A stretch of DNA of 30,313 nt, from positions 1 to 30,313 of IMG/VR virus record IMGVR_UViG_3300047274_000119; one strand, written 5' to 3'. The notes below the pieces were generated by a model. The model was not told where the DNA came from. It did not search any database and was given only the letters and a program-made list of their open reading frames with translations. Below are positions 23,520 through 29,542 of the stretch, one piece after another. The stretch comes from a virus. A program made the position numbers and the translations under genes. How positions within the stretch are numbered: the stretch's first letter is position 1; each line of letters begins with the position of its first letter.

Positions 23520-23817
23520 GTCTCCAGCCTGGCAGCGATCGGAAGGCAAGGCAGAGAGCGGCGGCCTGAACGAGAAGGGGCGCCGCTCCTATGAGCGTGA
23601 GAACCCTGGCTCGGATCTCAAGGCGCCGGTGAAGTCTGGCGACAACCCACGACGCGCCTCGTTCCTGGCGCGTATGGGCAACATGCCTGGGCCGGAGCGT
23701 GACAAGGACGGCAAGCCGACCAGGTTGCTCAAGTCTCTGCAGGCCTGGGGCGCAAGCAGCAAGGCCGACGCCAAGAAGAAAGCATCGGCGATCAGCGCGA
23801 GGAATAAAGATGACTGA
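23512..23817 (+). CDS. Conserved phage protein, DUF6321-like
   Basis: A 101-residue basic protein with a GTG start at 23512 behind GGAGAAGGAG. The motif order SPAWQRSEGK, GGLNEKGRRSYER, GDNPRRASFLARMGNMPGP and GKPTRL is one I recall for a widespread family of phage proteins named DUF6321; the name was not checked. There are no membrane spans. The basic, glycine-punctuated sequence and late-operon position suggest a virion or DNA-associated protein, but there is no known function. Confidence 0.75.
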   Translation: MAKSPAWQRSEGKAESGGLNEKGRRSYERENPGSDLKAPVKSGDNPRRASFLARMGNMPGPERDKDGKPTRLLKSLQAWGASSKADAKKKASAISARNKDD

Positions 23818-24565
23818 TCTCGAAGCCCACCACAGCTGGCAGCTGCACAAGGAAATGCCGTTTAACCTGCGTGCCTCCATGGGGCATGTCACGAACGGCA
23901 CGCCTGTCTTCGTGTATGGCAACAATCCGGATGTGCAGAACCTCGAGGAAACCATTTGGTATCACGGCGGCGTGTATCAATATCCGACCAGTGCCACGCA
24001 GATGAAGGTATCATCGGACGATGCCACTGCCACATGCCAGGTAATGATCAACGGCCTGGATGCCAACTACATGCCGATCAATGAGATCATCACGATCACC
24101 GGCCAGACAGCCGTGACCACCACGCTGTCGTACCTGCGCATTCAGAACGCCTATGTGCTGGCCAACCCGACTGCGCAGAACATCTACATCGGCACAGGCA
24201 CGGTAACGGCAGGCGTGCCGGCTGAAGTGTATGAGCGGATCTTCAACGGTCACAACAGGACAGAAAGCGCACGATACACGGTGCCGGCTGGGCGCACGTT
24301 CTACATCACGCACGGCACCATCTCGCATGGATCTGACACGACCAACGCATTTATCACCGGACGCCTGGTGTATCGACTGTTCGGTCTGCCCTTCCAGAAC
24401 GCAGCGGTGGTGAACCTGAACAACAAGTTCATTGACTTCTGGTTTGATTTCCCGATTGCCTTGCCCGAGAAGTCTGACATCGAGGCCGAGGCCTTCTGCT
24501 CTAAGCAGCAGACCAACTCGGTGTCAGCTTCTTTTGAGGGGATCTTGATCACGGAGACGCAGTGA
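23810..24565 (+). CDS. Putative virion structural protein (251 aa)
   Basis: The same frame is open from an earlier ATG at 23699, but ATG 23810 (MTDLEAHHSW) is preferred. It has GAGG nine bases upstream and starts near the previous stop, whereas the earlier start would overlap 119 nt with a well-supported gene. The protein is rich in Asn, Thr and aromatic residues in beta-pattern (TPVFVYGNNPDVQNLEE, TYSAxxx-type repeats absent). Segments such as GGVYQYPTSATQMKV and FYITHGTISHGSDTTNAFITG, quoted for their beta pattern, resemble phage virion sequences. I recall similar late-operon proteins in aquatic phages without a known role. Confidence 0.72.
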   Translation: MTDLEAHHSWQLHKEMPFNLRASMGHVTNGTPVFVYGNNPDVQNLEETIWYHGGVYQYPTSATQMKVSSDDATATCQVMINGLDANYMPINEIITITGQTAVTTTLSYLRIQNAYVLANPTAQNIYIGTGTVTAGVPAEVYERIFNGHNRTESARYTVPAGRTFYITHGTISHGSDTTNAFITGRLVYRLFGLPFQNAAVVNLNNKFIDFWFDFPIALPEKSDIEAEAFCSKQQTNSVSASFEGILITETQ

Positions 24566-24568
24566 TCG

Positions 24569-24643
24569 CGAGGGGCGCTTGGTGAAGATGAGCCGTAGCG
24601 CAGTCTGATCTTGACCAACACAAAGCCTGTGCTGCGCCCCTCG
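24569..24643. terminator. Long stem-loop between converging operons
   Basis: CGAGGGGCGC (24569-24578) pairs perfectly with GCGCCCCTCG (24634-24643), 10 bp, and TTGTTT follows on the plus strand. The 55-nt interior folds further: TTGGT (24579-24583) with ACCAA (24614-24618), AAGAT (24585-24589) with ATCTT (24608-24612), and CACA (24619-24622) with TGTG (24628-24631), giving a branched structure. It lies between the late plus-strand genes (stop 24565) and the leftward operon (last stop 24661), so it probably ends transcription from both sides. The branched interior is more than a simple terminator needs. The space from 24566 to 24660 holds nothing else. Confidence 0.55.
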
Positions 24644-24660
24644 TTGTTTAATCTATCGGG

Positions 24661-24969
24661 TCAGCCGGACGCCTGCAACCGCTTTGCCTCAGCTTGCTTT
24701 GCCAATGCACGTTCGATCGATTCCTTGCTGGCCGACAGCTTCACCTTCTTAGGCGGCTTGTATGGCTCGATCTCATCGACCCACACACGCTGCGGCGCAG
24801 TGAGCGGCTTGCCGAATGTCATCAGCGGCAGCACGATCCCGAACCGCTCGCAGGCGCTCTCAATGCTTTTCCTGTGGAAGCCAAAGTGCTTGCTTGCCTG
24901 GCCGGCATTCCAGCGCTTGGCCAGGGCAGCCTCCATCATATCCCTAGTAATAATCCTTCGGCCACTCAT
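24661..24969 (-). CDS. HTH-like small regulator (102 aa), last gene of leftward operon
   Basis: A basic protein whose residues 8-45 read as a helix-turn-helix-like region (MMEAALAKRWNAGQASKHFG, then HRKSIESACERFGI). The pattern 'ASKHFGFHRKSIESACERFG' (20 residues) has the spacing of a recognition helix in a small DNA-binding domain. The C-terminal half is Lys-rich (KPPKKVKLSASKESIERALAKQ). The start has GGAGAGAG upstream, and the gene overlaps the preceding gene by 26 nt. The stop at 24661 leaves 17 nt to the terminator stem. It may control the operon or host genes; HTH identity is inferred by pattern only. Confidence 0.68.
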   Translation of the reverse strand: MSGRRIITRDMMEAALAKRWNAGQASKHFGFHRKSIESACERFGIVLPLMTFGKPLTAPQRVWVDEIEPYKPPKKVKLSASKESIERALAKQAEAKRLQASG

Positions 24970-25135
24970 AGGCTCTCTCCTTGATCTTGTTTATTTCCGG
25001 TAGGTTTTGCTGGAGCATATACATGATAAGCTCAAGCTGCTCGGGCGTTGCCCAAAGCCCACCCGGCACGCGCACATAGCCAGCGGCGCGGATGGCCTGC
25101 GCTTGGGGCGATGTGTCGTGCCGGGTGCGGGTCAT
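24944..25135 (-). CDS. Small hypothetical protein (63 aa)
   Basis: A 63-residue protein (starting MTRTRHDTSPQAQAIRAAGY and continuing VRVPGGLWATPEQLELIM) with a short basic N-terminus and a helical C-terminus ending EWPKDYY. It overlaps the upstream gene by 4 nt (ATGA) and the downstream gene by 26 nt. The overlap pattern matches the rest of the operon, which supports it as a real gene. No family recognised. The segment AIRAAGYVRVPGGLWATPEQ resembles small phage proteins of alphaproteobacteria, from memory. Confidence 0.6.
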   Translation of the reverse strand: MTRTRHDTSPQAQAIRAAGYVRVPGGLWATPEQLELIMYMLQQNLPEINKIKERAYEWPKDYY

Positions 25136-25467
25136 GTGCCTTTGATCTCTGCGAGGGTGGCGAGGGCGATGTCGCGCATATCTTTGAATGCTTCTTCCAC
25201 CTCATAGTCTTCGCCCCAGATCATTTGCTCATCGCGCTTAGCAATGGCGAGCAGCCCAGCCTCCGCCTTCGCCAGCTTGGCTTCATACCCCACCATGATC
25301 TTGTGGATGCCCTTAGCCACACCCTCGATGTGGTCATGCAGCTTTGCGTTCTCGGCAATCAGGGCTTCGATGCGGTCGGCGGCGGCAAGGCGGGTTTCCC
25401 AGATCGGGTCTTGCCATTCGTATGCCTGATTTTCCCGCAGCCGTGCGATCAGTTCTTCGTCACTCAT
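25132..25467 (-). CDS. Coiled-coil acidic protein of early operon (111 aa)
   Basis: The frame is open from 25602, but ATG 25467 (MSDEELIARLREN) has GAGAGAG just upstream and fits the 8-nt overlap with the preceding gene. The product is helical and acidic: AADRIEALIAENAKLHDHIE followed by more heptads (YEAKLAKAEAGLLAIAKRDEQ, then IWGEDYEVEEAFKDMRDIAL). The LIxRLRxxx...AADRIEAL pattern is common in small alphaproteobacterial phage and prophage proteins, from memory. No known function. It weakly points to an alphaproteobacterial host. Confidence 0.65.
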   Translation of the reverse strand: MSDEELIARLRENQAYEWQDPIWETRLAAADRIEALIAENAKLHDHIEGVAKGIHKIMVGYEAKLAKAEAGLLAIAKRDEQMIWGEDYEVEEAFKDMRDIALATLAEIKGT

Positions 25468-25747
25468 GGCTCTCTCTTTCGGTCTCTGCGAGGGCGGCGC
25501 ACATAGCCTCATATGCTGCACTCTGGTGGCTGTCCTCGTGGACACAGAAGGCATCCAGCATTTTACCAGCAGCCGCCACCACCTTCGCCAGCTTAGCATC
25601 AAGGGCTGCCACCTGCTTTCGCAGGGGCTTAACTCTCTCGTCGTGAGCGTGCTTTAGGATTTGTGCGATGAATTGCGATGCCGCGTCCTCTATAATGCTG
25701 CCGCGCACCAGTTCGCGGGCCATCTCTCTCGCTTCTCCGTCAGTCAT
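25460..25747 (-). CDS. Helical hypothetical protein (95 aa)
   Basis: ATG 25747 (MTDGEAREMARELVRG) overlaps the upstream stop by 4 nt and has a GGGGG run six bases upstream. An in-frame TTG at 25765 is less likely. The protein is mainly helix: an N-terminal acidic part, then KPLRKQVAALDAKLAKVVAAAG, quoted for its heptad leucines, and a C-terminal part with two Cys (FCVHEDSH and MCAALAET). It shares the coiled-coil nature of its neighbour. No family recognised. Confidence 0.6.
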   Translation of the reverse strand: MTDGEAREMARELVRGSIIEDAASQFIAQILKHAHDERVKPLRKQVAALDAKLAKVVAAAGKMLDAFCVHEDSHQSAAYEAMCAALAETERESHE

Positions 25748-25959
25748 CTCCGCCCCCTGTTCCAAGCGAGGCGCGAGATCTTGTTCGCCAGATCGTCCAG
25801 TTCCTCGACCGACACGCGGTTGTCCAACAATGCGGTGTAGATCGCGTTGGTCAGCCGCTTGCTGGGCAGCACAGCCGACCCCTGAATGATCGCCGCCACC
25901 GCCTCGGACTGCACGTCACGCACAGGCATGGTCTTCGGTTCTCTGTTCCAGAACATCAT
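25744..25959 (-). CDS. Small hypothetical protein (71 aa)
   Basis: A 71-residue protein overlapping both neighbours by 4 nt. The middle (AVAAIIQGSAVLPSKRLTNAIYTALLDNRVSVEELDDL, quoted in part for its GSAVLPSKRLTNAIYTALL core of 19 residues) is a helical domain, and the end is basic (RLAWNRGRR). The start ATG 25959 has GAGGAGGACG upstream. Function unknown. The basic tail would allow nucleic-acid binding. Confidence 0.6.
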   Translation of the reverse strand: MMFWNREPKTMPVRDVQSEAVAAIIQGSAVLPSKRLTNAIYTALLDNRVSVEELDDLANKISRLAWNRGRR

Positions 25960-26366
25960 GCGTCCTCCTCCGGCAGATCGAAGCAGGTCAGCCGCACCAC
26001 ACGCCCTGCTGCGACCAGCTCGGCCAGCTTGGCTGCGATCTTTTCGTCAACCATGTTCATATCCTCGGCAATCTCTTCGACGGTGGCGCGGCCATCAGCT
26101 TGCAGGTTGCCCAAGATGAAGGCCCCCAGCGTATCATCCCGTGATACAGGCGTGGCATCCTCCAGCGAGATCGCCAGCCACGGTGTCTTCTCCGGCTGGC
26201 TTATGTTGGGGACGATCTGCGCCATGACCTTCTGGCCGGGGCGCAGGCTGGCATCCAGCGCCAGCTTGCTAGGGATAAAGACGTTCTGCGTCATGTCGCT
26301 GGATAGCACGGCGAAGGTGGTGCCTGTCTGAAGGCGGTTGGTTACAATAAGTTCAGTCGGTTGCAT
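25956..26366 (-). CDS. Two-domain protein with winged-helix-like C-terminus (136 aa)
   Basis: ATG 26366 (MQPTELIVTNRL) is chosen because GGAAAAGA lies upstream; the same frame is open from 26480 but that N-terminus is atypical and overlaps the neighbour more. Residues 1-70 look like a beta-barrel (NRLQTGTTFAVLSSD, NVFIPSKLALDASLRPGQKV) reminiscent of cold-shock/OB-type nucleic-acid binding. Residues 80-130 read as a winged helix (TLGAFILGNLQADGRATVEE, IAAKLAELVAAGRVVRL). A DNA- or RNA-binding regulator is a reasonable inference. The family is not named. Confidence 0.62.
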   Translation of the reverse strand: MQPTELIVTNRLQTGTTFAVLSSDMTQNVFIPSKLALDASLRPGQKVMAQIVPNISQPEKTPWLAISLEDATPVSRDDTLGAFILGNLQADGRATVEEIAEDMNMVDEKIAAKLAELVAAGRVVRLTCFDLPEEDA

Positions 26367-26538
26367 TGTTCTTTTCCAGTTCTGCAAGTTGTTGCTCGGC
26401 GTCGCGCAGGTAAAAGCACAGGATGCCGATGTCCTCTCCGATAGCGGCGGATCTGACACCAGTTCCGTGCAGCCGCTCAAGATCCGCGATCTGTTGTTTC
26501 TTCAGTTCGATGTAGGCGAGTAGGTCTTGCTTGCTCAT
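26353..26538 (-). CDS. Small coiled-coil protein (61 aa)
   Basis: A 61-residue protein overlapping the methyltransferase stop by 4 nt (ATGA) and the next gene by 14 nt. It is two helices with heptads ([20 protein letters not shown] and YLRDAEQQLAELEKNNATD). One Cys is near the middle. No DNA-binding or membrane motif. It could pair with the neighbouring coiled-coil proteins. Function unknown. Confidence 0.6.
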   Translation of the reverse strand: MSKQDLLAYIELKKQQIADLERLHGTGVRSAAIGEDIGILCFYLRDAEQQLAELEKNNATD

Positions 26539-27806
26539 TCTAGTATCTCCATTACGCTTTCGATGAAGGTTTGCGCGACCGGGGCAGCGATGGCATTGCC
26601 GTAACCGCGCAGTCGTCCCACTCTGGCGGCAGACCCATGAGCCAGCGGGAATGTGCTGGGTTCAACTGGCCGCCACTTTCCATCCCGGCAGAAGAGCCAA
26701 TCAGCATCTCGCCAGAAACCGTTAGTCGGGCCGCTTGAAAGGTATCGCTGGGCCATGTCCACATTTTCGTCAGGTCCGACAGCGCCACTTGCTTGTGGAC
26801 CCCCTTCGCTTTGTGCCGAGAGTGCGCTGCGTTGAAACTCTCCTCCGTCGCGTAGCCCGCGTTGAAACTGTCGTGAACCTGCGGCGTCGGCCAGCCTGCA
26901 ATCCAAGCCACCCTCGGCACCGTGTCGTCCCGCATCTGGCCGTCCCTCCGAAACATTGAACCCTCCAGATTGCCCGTGTCCTTGTGGTCCCGTGTCGTCG
27001 GCGTCGGCCATCCCGCCATCAGCACGAAGTCGTTCAGATTGTTCGACCGATCCGGGTTCTCCACCCGATCCTCCCCGCCCGATCTGAAGTCCCGCATCTG
27101 CGGCGTCGGCCAGCCTGTCATAGCTTCCTGCATCCTGCGCGATGGTTTCCCCAGCATCGCCTTCGCCATTTCTGGCAGTGGCGCTTGCGATCCCGTGTCT
27201 GACGTTGTCGGCGTCGGCCAGCCTGTCAGGCGTTCCGCTACAGACGGCAATGATGGGCTGAACTGGCCTTGGCCTTCTGTGTGATGATCCCGCATCTTCG
27301 GCGTCGGCCAGCCCAACAAACCAGAGGCGCTGTCTGATATGCGGCGCGCCGACGCCCGCAGCGCACAGATCAGCAGCCCCAAAGGCGTAGCCCGTTGCTT
27401 CCATGTCAGCGTGTACAAGGTCGAGCCAGCCGAGGCCGTCCTTGCTTGCAACCTGCTCGCCAAAGACGACTGAAGGGCGGCACTGGCTGATGAGATGGTG
27501 CCAGTGCGGCCAGAGGTGCCGCTGGTCATCAAACCCGCCTCTTGCACCTGCCGCGCTGAAAGGCTGGCACGGGCAGCTTCCTGTCCAAACAGGACGGTCG
27601 TCGGCCCAGCCTGCGGATCGCAAGGCGTAGGACCAGACCCCGATGCCCGCGAAGAAGTGGCACTGAGTGAAGCCTCTGAGTTCATCAGGGGTAACATCGA
27701 CAATTGATCGGTCATCCACCACTCCATCGGCTATGTGGCCTTGCTTGATAAGTTCCCGCAGCCATGCGGCGGCCTTGGGGTCGATCTCGTTGTAATAGGC
27801 GGTCAT
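26535..27806 (-). CDS. dcm: DNA cytosine-5 methyltransferase
   Basis: Transfers a methyl group from S-adenosylmethionine to carbon 5 of cytosine. Motif I is FAGIG at residues 52-56 (SAM binding). Motif IV is GSCPCQPFS at 76-84 with catalytic Cys80. Motif VI is FGEQV near 115-119 (Gln where ENV is usual), motif VIII is RQRLWFVG at 158-165, and motif X is [10 protein letters not shown] near 399-408. Residues 165-330 form the variable target-recognition region, with repeated RLADA or MADAD units. The product starts [19 protein letters not shown], typical of phage enzymes I recall. No partner restriction enzyme is present, so self-protection against host restriction is likely. A second frame inside the gene is described separately. 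Confidence 0.92.
   Translation of the reverse strand: MTAYYNEIDPKAAAWLRELIKQGHIADGVVDDRSIVDVTPDELRGFTQCHFFAGIGVWSYALRSAGWADDRPVWTGSCPCQPFSAAGARGGFDDQRHLWPHWHHLISQCRPSVVFGEQVASKDGLGWLDLVHADMEATGYAFGAADLCAAGVGAPHIRQRLWFVGLADAEDAGSSHRRPRPVQPIIAVCSGTPDRLADADNVRHGIASATARNGEGDAGETIAQDAGSYDRLADAADAGLQIGRGGSGGEPGSVEQSERLRADGGMADADDTGPQGHGQSGGFNVSEGRPDAGRHGAEGGLDCRLADAAGSRQFQRGLRDGGEFQRSALSAQSEGGPQASGAVGPDENVDMAQRYLSSGPTNGFWRDADWLFCRDGKWRPVEPSTFPLAHGSAARVGRLRGYGNAIAAPVAQTFIESVMEILE
26552..27715 (-). CDS. Overlapping frame inside the methyltransferase gene, GWPTP-repeat protein (387 aa)
   Basis: An open frame of 387 codons runs inside the methyltransferase gene, same strand, different frame. ATG 27715 ([10 protein letters not shown]) has GGAG at 27722-27725 six bases upstream. 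Early segments include [20 protein letters not shown] and [11 protein letters not shown]. Five GWPTP-x-x-x-x-D units (KMRD, TTSD, QMRD, TTRD, QVHD) fill the middle. The end reads [21 protein letters not shown] recall near-identical motif sets in many bacterial and phage database proteins, usually called hypothetical or methylase. The same DNA repeat gives GWPTP in this frame and LADA in the enzyme frame. It may be a real dual-coding gene or a conserved shadow; I favour real but uncertain. Confidence 0.4.
   Translation of the reverse strand: MTDQLSMLPLMNSEASLSATSSRASGSGPTPCDPQAGPTTVLFGQEAARASLSARQVQEAGLMTSGTSGRTGTISSASAALQSSLASRLQARTASAGSTLYTLTWKQRATPLGLLICALRASARRISDSASGLLGWPTPKMRDHHTEGQGQFSPSLPSVAERLTGWPTPTTSDTGSQAPLPEMAKAMLGKPSRRMQEAMTGWPTPQMRDFRSGGEDRVENPDRSNNLNDFVLMAGWPTPTTRDHKDTGNLEGSMFRRDGQMRDDTVPRVAWIAGWPTPQVHDSFNAGYATEESFNAAHSRHKAKGVHKQVALSDLTKMWTWPSDTFQAARLTVSGEMLIGSSAGMESGGQLNPAHSRWLMGLPPEWDDCAVTAMPSLPRSRKPSSKA
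26883..27315 (+). repeat. Five imperfect direct repeats in the target-recognition region
   Basis: The 16-mer GGCGTCGGCCAGCCTG (plus strand) occurs exactly at 26883, 27102 and 27210, and with changes at 27000 (ending ATCCCG) and 27300 (ending AGCCCA). Start-to-start spacing is 117, 102, 108 and 90 bp, all multiples of three, so both overlapping frames keep their phase. Four of the copies have a TCCCG (T/C)(A/G)TC-type stretch shortly before them. They encode LADA in the methyltransferase frame and GWPTP in the other. They are coding repeats, not CRISPR repeats, because they are inside an intact gene and the gaps are coding. Confidence 0.8.
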
Positions 27807-27988
27807 TGGATGCCCAACCGATCCAGCGCGAAGTATGATGTCTTGTAGGCTTTAATAAGCCGATCAACTTGTTCAAGTTTTGCCTGTATATGCAGGCTGG
27901 GCGCGCCGTCGCTGGTCAGCGTCTCGCGGTAATCCCACAGCGCCGTCAGCACGATGTGGGTGTCTTTTGCTCCAAGTCTAACAGCCAT
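27803..27988 (-). CDS. Small hypothetical protein (61 aa)
   Basis: ATG 27988 (MAVRLGAKDTHIVLTALWDY) is preferred to the earlier in-frame start at 28057, because the small gene ending at 27990 occupies that space. It overlaps the methyltransferase start by 4 nt (ATGA). The product is a helical bundle-like peptide: ALWDYRETL, then HIQAKLEQVDRLIKAYKTS, with an acidic to basic change toward the end. No family recognised. Coupling to the methyltransferase suggests it is produced in proportion to it. Confidence 0.62.
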   Translation of the reverse strand: MAVRLGAKDTHIVLTALWDYRETLTSDGAPSLHIQAKLEQVDRLIKAYKTSYFALDRLGIQ

Positions 27989-27989
27989 C

Positions 27990-28088
27990 TCACCACCCCG
28001 CGCCGTGAGCGATGAGCAGCAGGCCGTAGCCCACAGCGAACAGGCAGATGGTGGCAATGGCCTCAGCCAAGATGTCTCGGATTTTCAT
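27990..28088 (-). CDS. Tiny single-span membrane protein (32 aa), first gene of leftward operon
   Basis: A 32-residue frame from ATG 28088, with GGAG seven bases upstream, ending TGA 27990-27992 one base before the next ATG at 27988. The peptide starts MKIRDILAEA, continues with one hydrophobic span (IATICLFAVGYGLLLIA) and ends HGAGW. It is too short for most gene callers, but its strong ribosome binding site and precise fit as first gene of the operon support it. Many phages have such tiny early membrane peptides; their roles are mostly unknown. Confidence 0.6.
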   Translation of the reverse strand: MKIRDILAEAIATICLFAVGYGLLLIAHGAGW

Positions 28089-28247
28089 TTGGGTTCTCCA
28101 TGTTTGTTAGTATGTCGTTCACGCAAACAACATGGGAGACACAATCATTCATGTCAACCCACCATTTTTGCGTTGGCGAAATATTTTTAGCTTGCCATCT
28201 GCCAAGCAAAGGGCGCATAGATTGCGTCACCGAAACAGGAGGCCAGG
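28089..28247. other. Divergent intergenic control region
   Basis: This 159-bp gap separates the leftward operon from the rightward HTH gene. It contains the leftward promoter (entered separately) and several inverted repeats that could be operators. CCATGTT 28098-28104 pairs with AACATGG 28129-28135, the latter covering the leftward -10. TGTTTG 28101-28106 pairs with CAAACA 28124-28129. TTGGC 28173-28177 pairs with GCCAA 28201-28205, and GCTTG 28190-28194 with CAAGC 28203-28207. A weak rightward promoter could use TTGCCA at 28192-28197. AT-rich stretch 28179-28189 fits a promoter region. The rightward gene has AGGAGG at 28237-28242. Confidence 0.55.
28129..28157 (-). promoter_or_regulatory. 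Leftward sigma70-type promoter
   Basis: Read on the minus strand, a perfect -35 box TTGACA (28157-28152) is followed by a 17-bp spacer and a weak -10 box CATGTT (28134-28129). The start of transcription would be near 28122, about 34 bases before the first start codon at 28088, with the GGAG site between. The -10 box overlaps one arm of an inverted repeat (28098-28104 and 28129-28135), so a repressor could block it. The small HTH protein encoded divergently at 28248 is an obvious candidate. A perfect -35 with a poor -10 suggests either an alphaproteobacterial promoter style or an activator. Confidence 0.6.
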
Positions 28248-28409
28248 ATGGTCTACACAATCAAGGAGCTGCGGCTGATGCTGGCCGATCGACCGCTGCA
28301 ATCGGTCGCTGCAGCCGCTGGCGTCAGCCACGTCACGCTCTGGCGGCTGGTCAAAGGCCGGCAAGAGGCCAAGGAAACGACGCTCATCAAGCTTACCGAC
28401 TACGGTTAA
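28248..28409 (+). CDS. Small HTH regulator (Cro-like, 53 aa)
   Basis: A 53-residue frame from ATG 28248 with AGGAGG five bases upstream, ending TAA 28407-28409. The core is a helix-turn-helix: PLQSVAAAAGVSHVTLWRLV (residues about 16-35), with the usual Ala-x-x-x-Gly-Val-Ser turn, then KGRQEAKETTLIKLTDYG. The size and position, divergent from the leftward operon, are like phage Cro-type switches. It probably binds the inverted repeats in the 28089-28247 control region. Nothing in the window shows a lysogenic lifestyle, so the switch may be early to late rather than lysis to lysogeny. Confidence 0.75.
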   Translation: MVYTIKELRLMLADRPLQSVAAAAGVSHVTLWRLVKGRQEAKETTLIKLTDYG

Positions 28410-28785
28410 TGGCAGAAACAAAGGCGCCAACTTCGAGCGCGAGATCGCGCAGCTCCTGCACCAAGAGCTGGGCATCAAGTTCGCCAGAGATCTGCGGCAG
28501 TATCAGCAGGCCGAGTACGGCGACCTGATCACCGACGATCCGGCTTGGCCCTACCTGCTGGAGCTGAAGCGCTACAGCGACGGCCCGATCGGCGGCCCGA
28601 ACACCTGGTGGCAGCAAGCCTGCGCTGCAGCCGACAAGGCGCACAAGCAACCCGTCGTGATCTACAGGTACGATCGGCAACCGATCCGCTGCGTCCTCAT
28701 GCTGCAAGGCGTCAGGGCCGACGTGAACTTCGATGACTTCTGCTACCTGGCAAGAGAGAGAATGGCCCATGACGCAATGTTCTGA
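28405..28785 (+). CDS. Holliday-junction-resolvase-like nuclease without a canonical start codon
   Basis: The frame beginning NGRNKGANFEREIAQLL and running to TGA 28783-28785 reads as a PD-(D/E)xK nuclease of the archaeal-resolvase type. It has Glu in FEREI, QYQQAEYGDL with Asp, and LLELKRY (E-x-K). The end is TWWQQACAAADKAHKQPVV and following residues. No ATG, GTG or TTG occurs in this frame before the conserved FEREI; the codon before Asn is GTT (28405), and upstream the frame runs back to a stop at 28276-28278 without a start. The nearby ATG at 28409 is in another frame. The gene may use an unusual start, a frameshift from the HTH gene, or be damaged. Coordinates begin at the GTT. Confidence 0.65.
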   Translation, partial: VNGRNKGANFEREIAQLLHQELGIKFARDLRQYQQAEYGDLITDDPAWPYLLELKRYSDGPIGGPNTWWQQACAAADKAHKQPVVIYRYDRQPIRCVLMLQGVRADVNFDDFCYLARERMAHDAMF

Positions 28786-29542
28786 CGGCTTCACCAAGCA
28801 CAACATCGACCACCTGTCGGCATCCAGCATCAACCTCTGGGCCAACGCGCCAGATGTCTGGGTCATGCAGTACCTGCACGGCAAGCGCACACCGATGGGA
28901 CCAGCCGCATGGCGTGGCATCTGCACCGAAGACGCAGTGGCCGCCACGCTACTCGGCAACCCCATCACTCAAGCCATTGATCAGGCTCTTGAAAAGTTCG
29001 ACGGCAAGTATCGCATCGGCGATGAGGCCACCACCCGTGAGCGCGATCGCATCAAACCCATGACCGAGCTGGCGGTGGCCGAGCTGGAAAAATACGGCAA
29101 GCCACACTTCCCAGAAGTCGAAGAAGGCGACCACCACCAGAACAAGGTGGAGATTGTAGCCAAGGGCGACAACTGGACCATCCCGGTGATTGGCTACCTG
29201 GATCTGGTCTACCCAGATCACGGCCTCGTCATCGATCTCAAAACCACTGGCCGCATCCCAACACAGATGTCGCCGGAGCATCAGCTTCAACGCGCCATTT
29301 ACGCCAAGGCCAACGGCAACATGGCCGTCAAGTTCCTGTACGTCAGCGAGAAAAAGATCTCGCTCCTGGAAGACGGCGATCCGACCGAGCTGCTGGCCAA
29401 GGCCAAGGCCCAGATCTTCCGCATGGAAGCCTTCCTGGCCCGCCTCGACAAGGACGAAGCCAAGGCGATCGTGCCGGTCAACCCGTCGTCCTTCTACTGG
29501 TCCGGCAACGAAGACCTGCGCAAAGAATTCTACGGCATCTGA
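28769..29542 (+). CDS. RecB/Cas4-like PD-(D/E)xK exonuclease
   Basis: A 257-residue nuclease. ATG 28769 (MTQCSDGFTKHN) is chosen over an earlier in-frame start at 28733 because GAGAGAG lies upstream and the overlap with the preceding gene is shorter. Typical RecB-family nuclease features are present: an N-terminal LSASSINLWANAPDVWVMQY (12-residue spacing to a Trp), Glu54, then Asp145 in GYLD, Asp156 and Lys158 in IDLKTT, and the QLQRAIYA helix (172-179). It probably resects DNA ends for recombination or replication. The neighbouring SSB-like protein supports this. The substrate and polarity cannot be seen. Confidence 0.82.
   Translation: MTQCSDGFTKHNIDHLSASSINLWANAPDVWVMQYLHGKRTPMGPAAWRGICTEDAVAATLLGNPITQAIDQALEKFDGKYRIGDEATTRERDRIKPMTELAVAELEKYGKPHFPEVEEGDHHQNKVEIVAKGDNWTIPVIGYLDLVYPDHGLVIDLKTTGRIPTQMSPEHQLQRAIYAKANGNMAVKFLYVSEKKISLLEDGDPTELLAKAKAQIFRMEAFLARLDKDEAKAIVPVNPSSFYWSGNEDLRKEFYGI

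Noticed and set aside
24569-24643. tRNA gene
   Set aside because: A tRNA D-arm-like string (TAGCGCAGTCTG) drew attention, but there is no T-loop, no anticodon arm geometry and no CCA-end acceptor.
26883-27315. CRISPR array
   Set aside because: The repeats are imperfect, their spacing is uneven but always divisible by three, and they lie inside an intact methyltransferase gene.
28100-28528. 142-codon plus-strand frame including ATG 28409 (MAETKAP...)
   Set aside because: It crosses the control region and the HTH gene in another frame, and the part after ATG 28409 reads as Ser/Arg low-complexity. The conserved nuclease sequence lies in a different frame of the same DNA.
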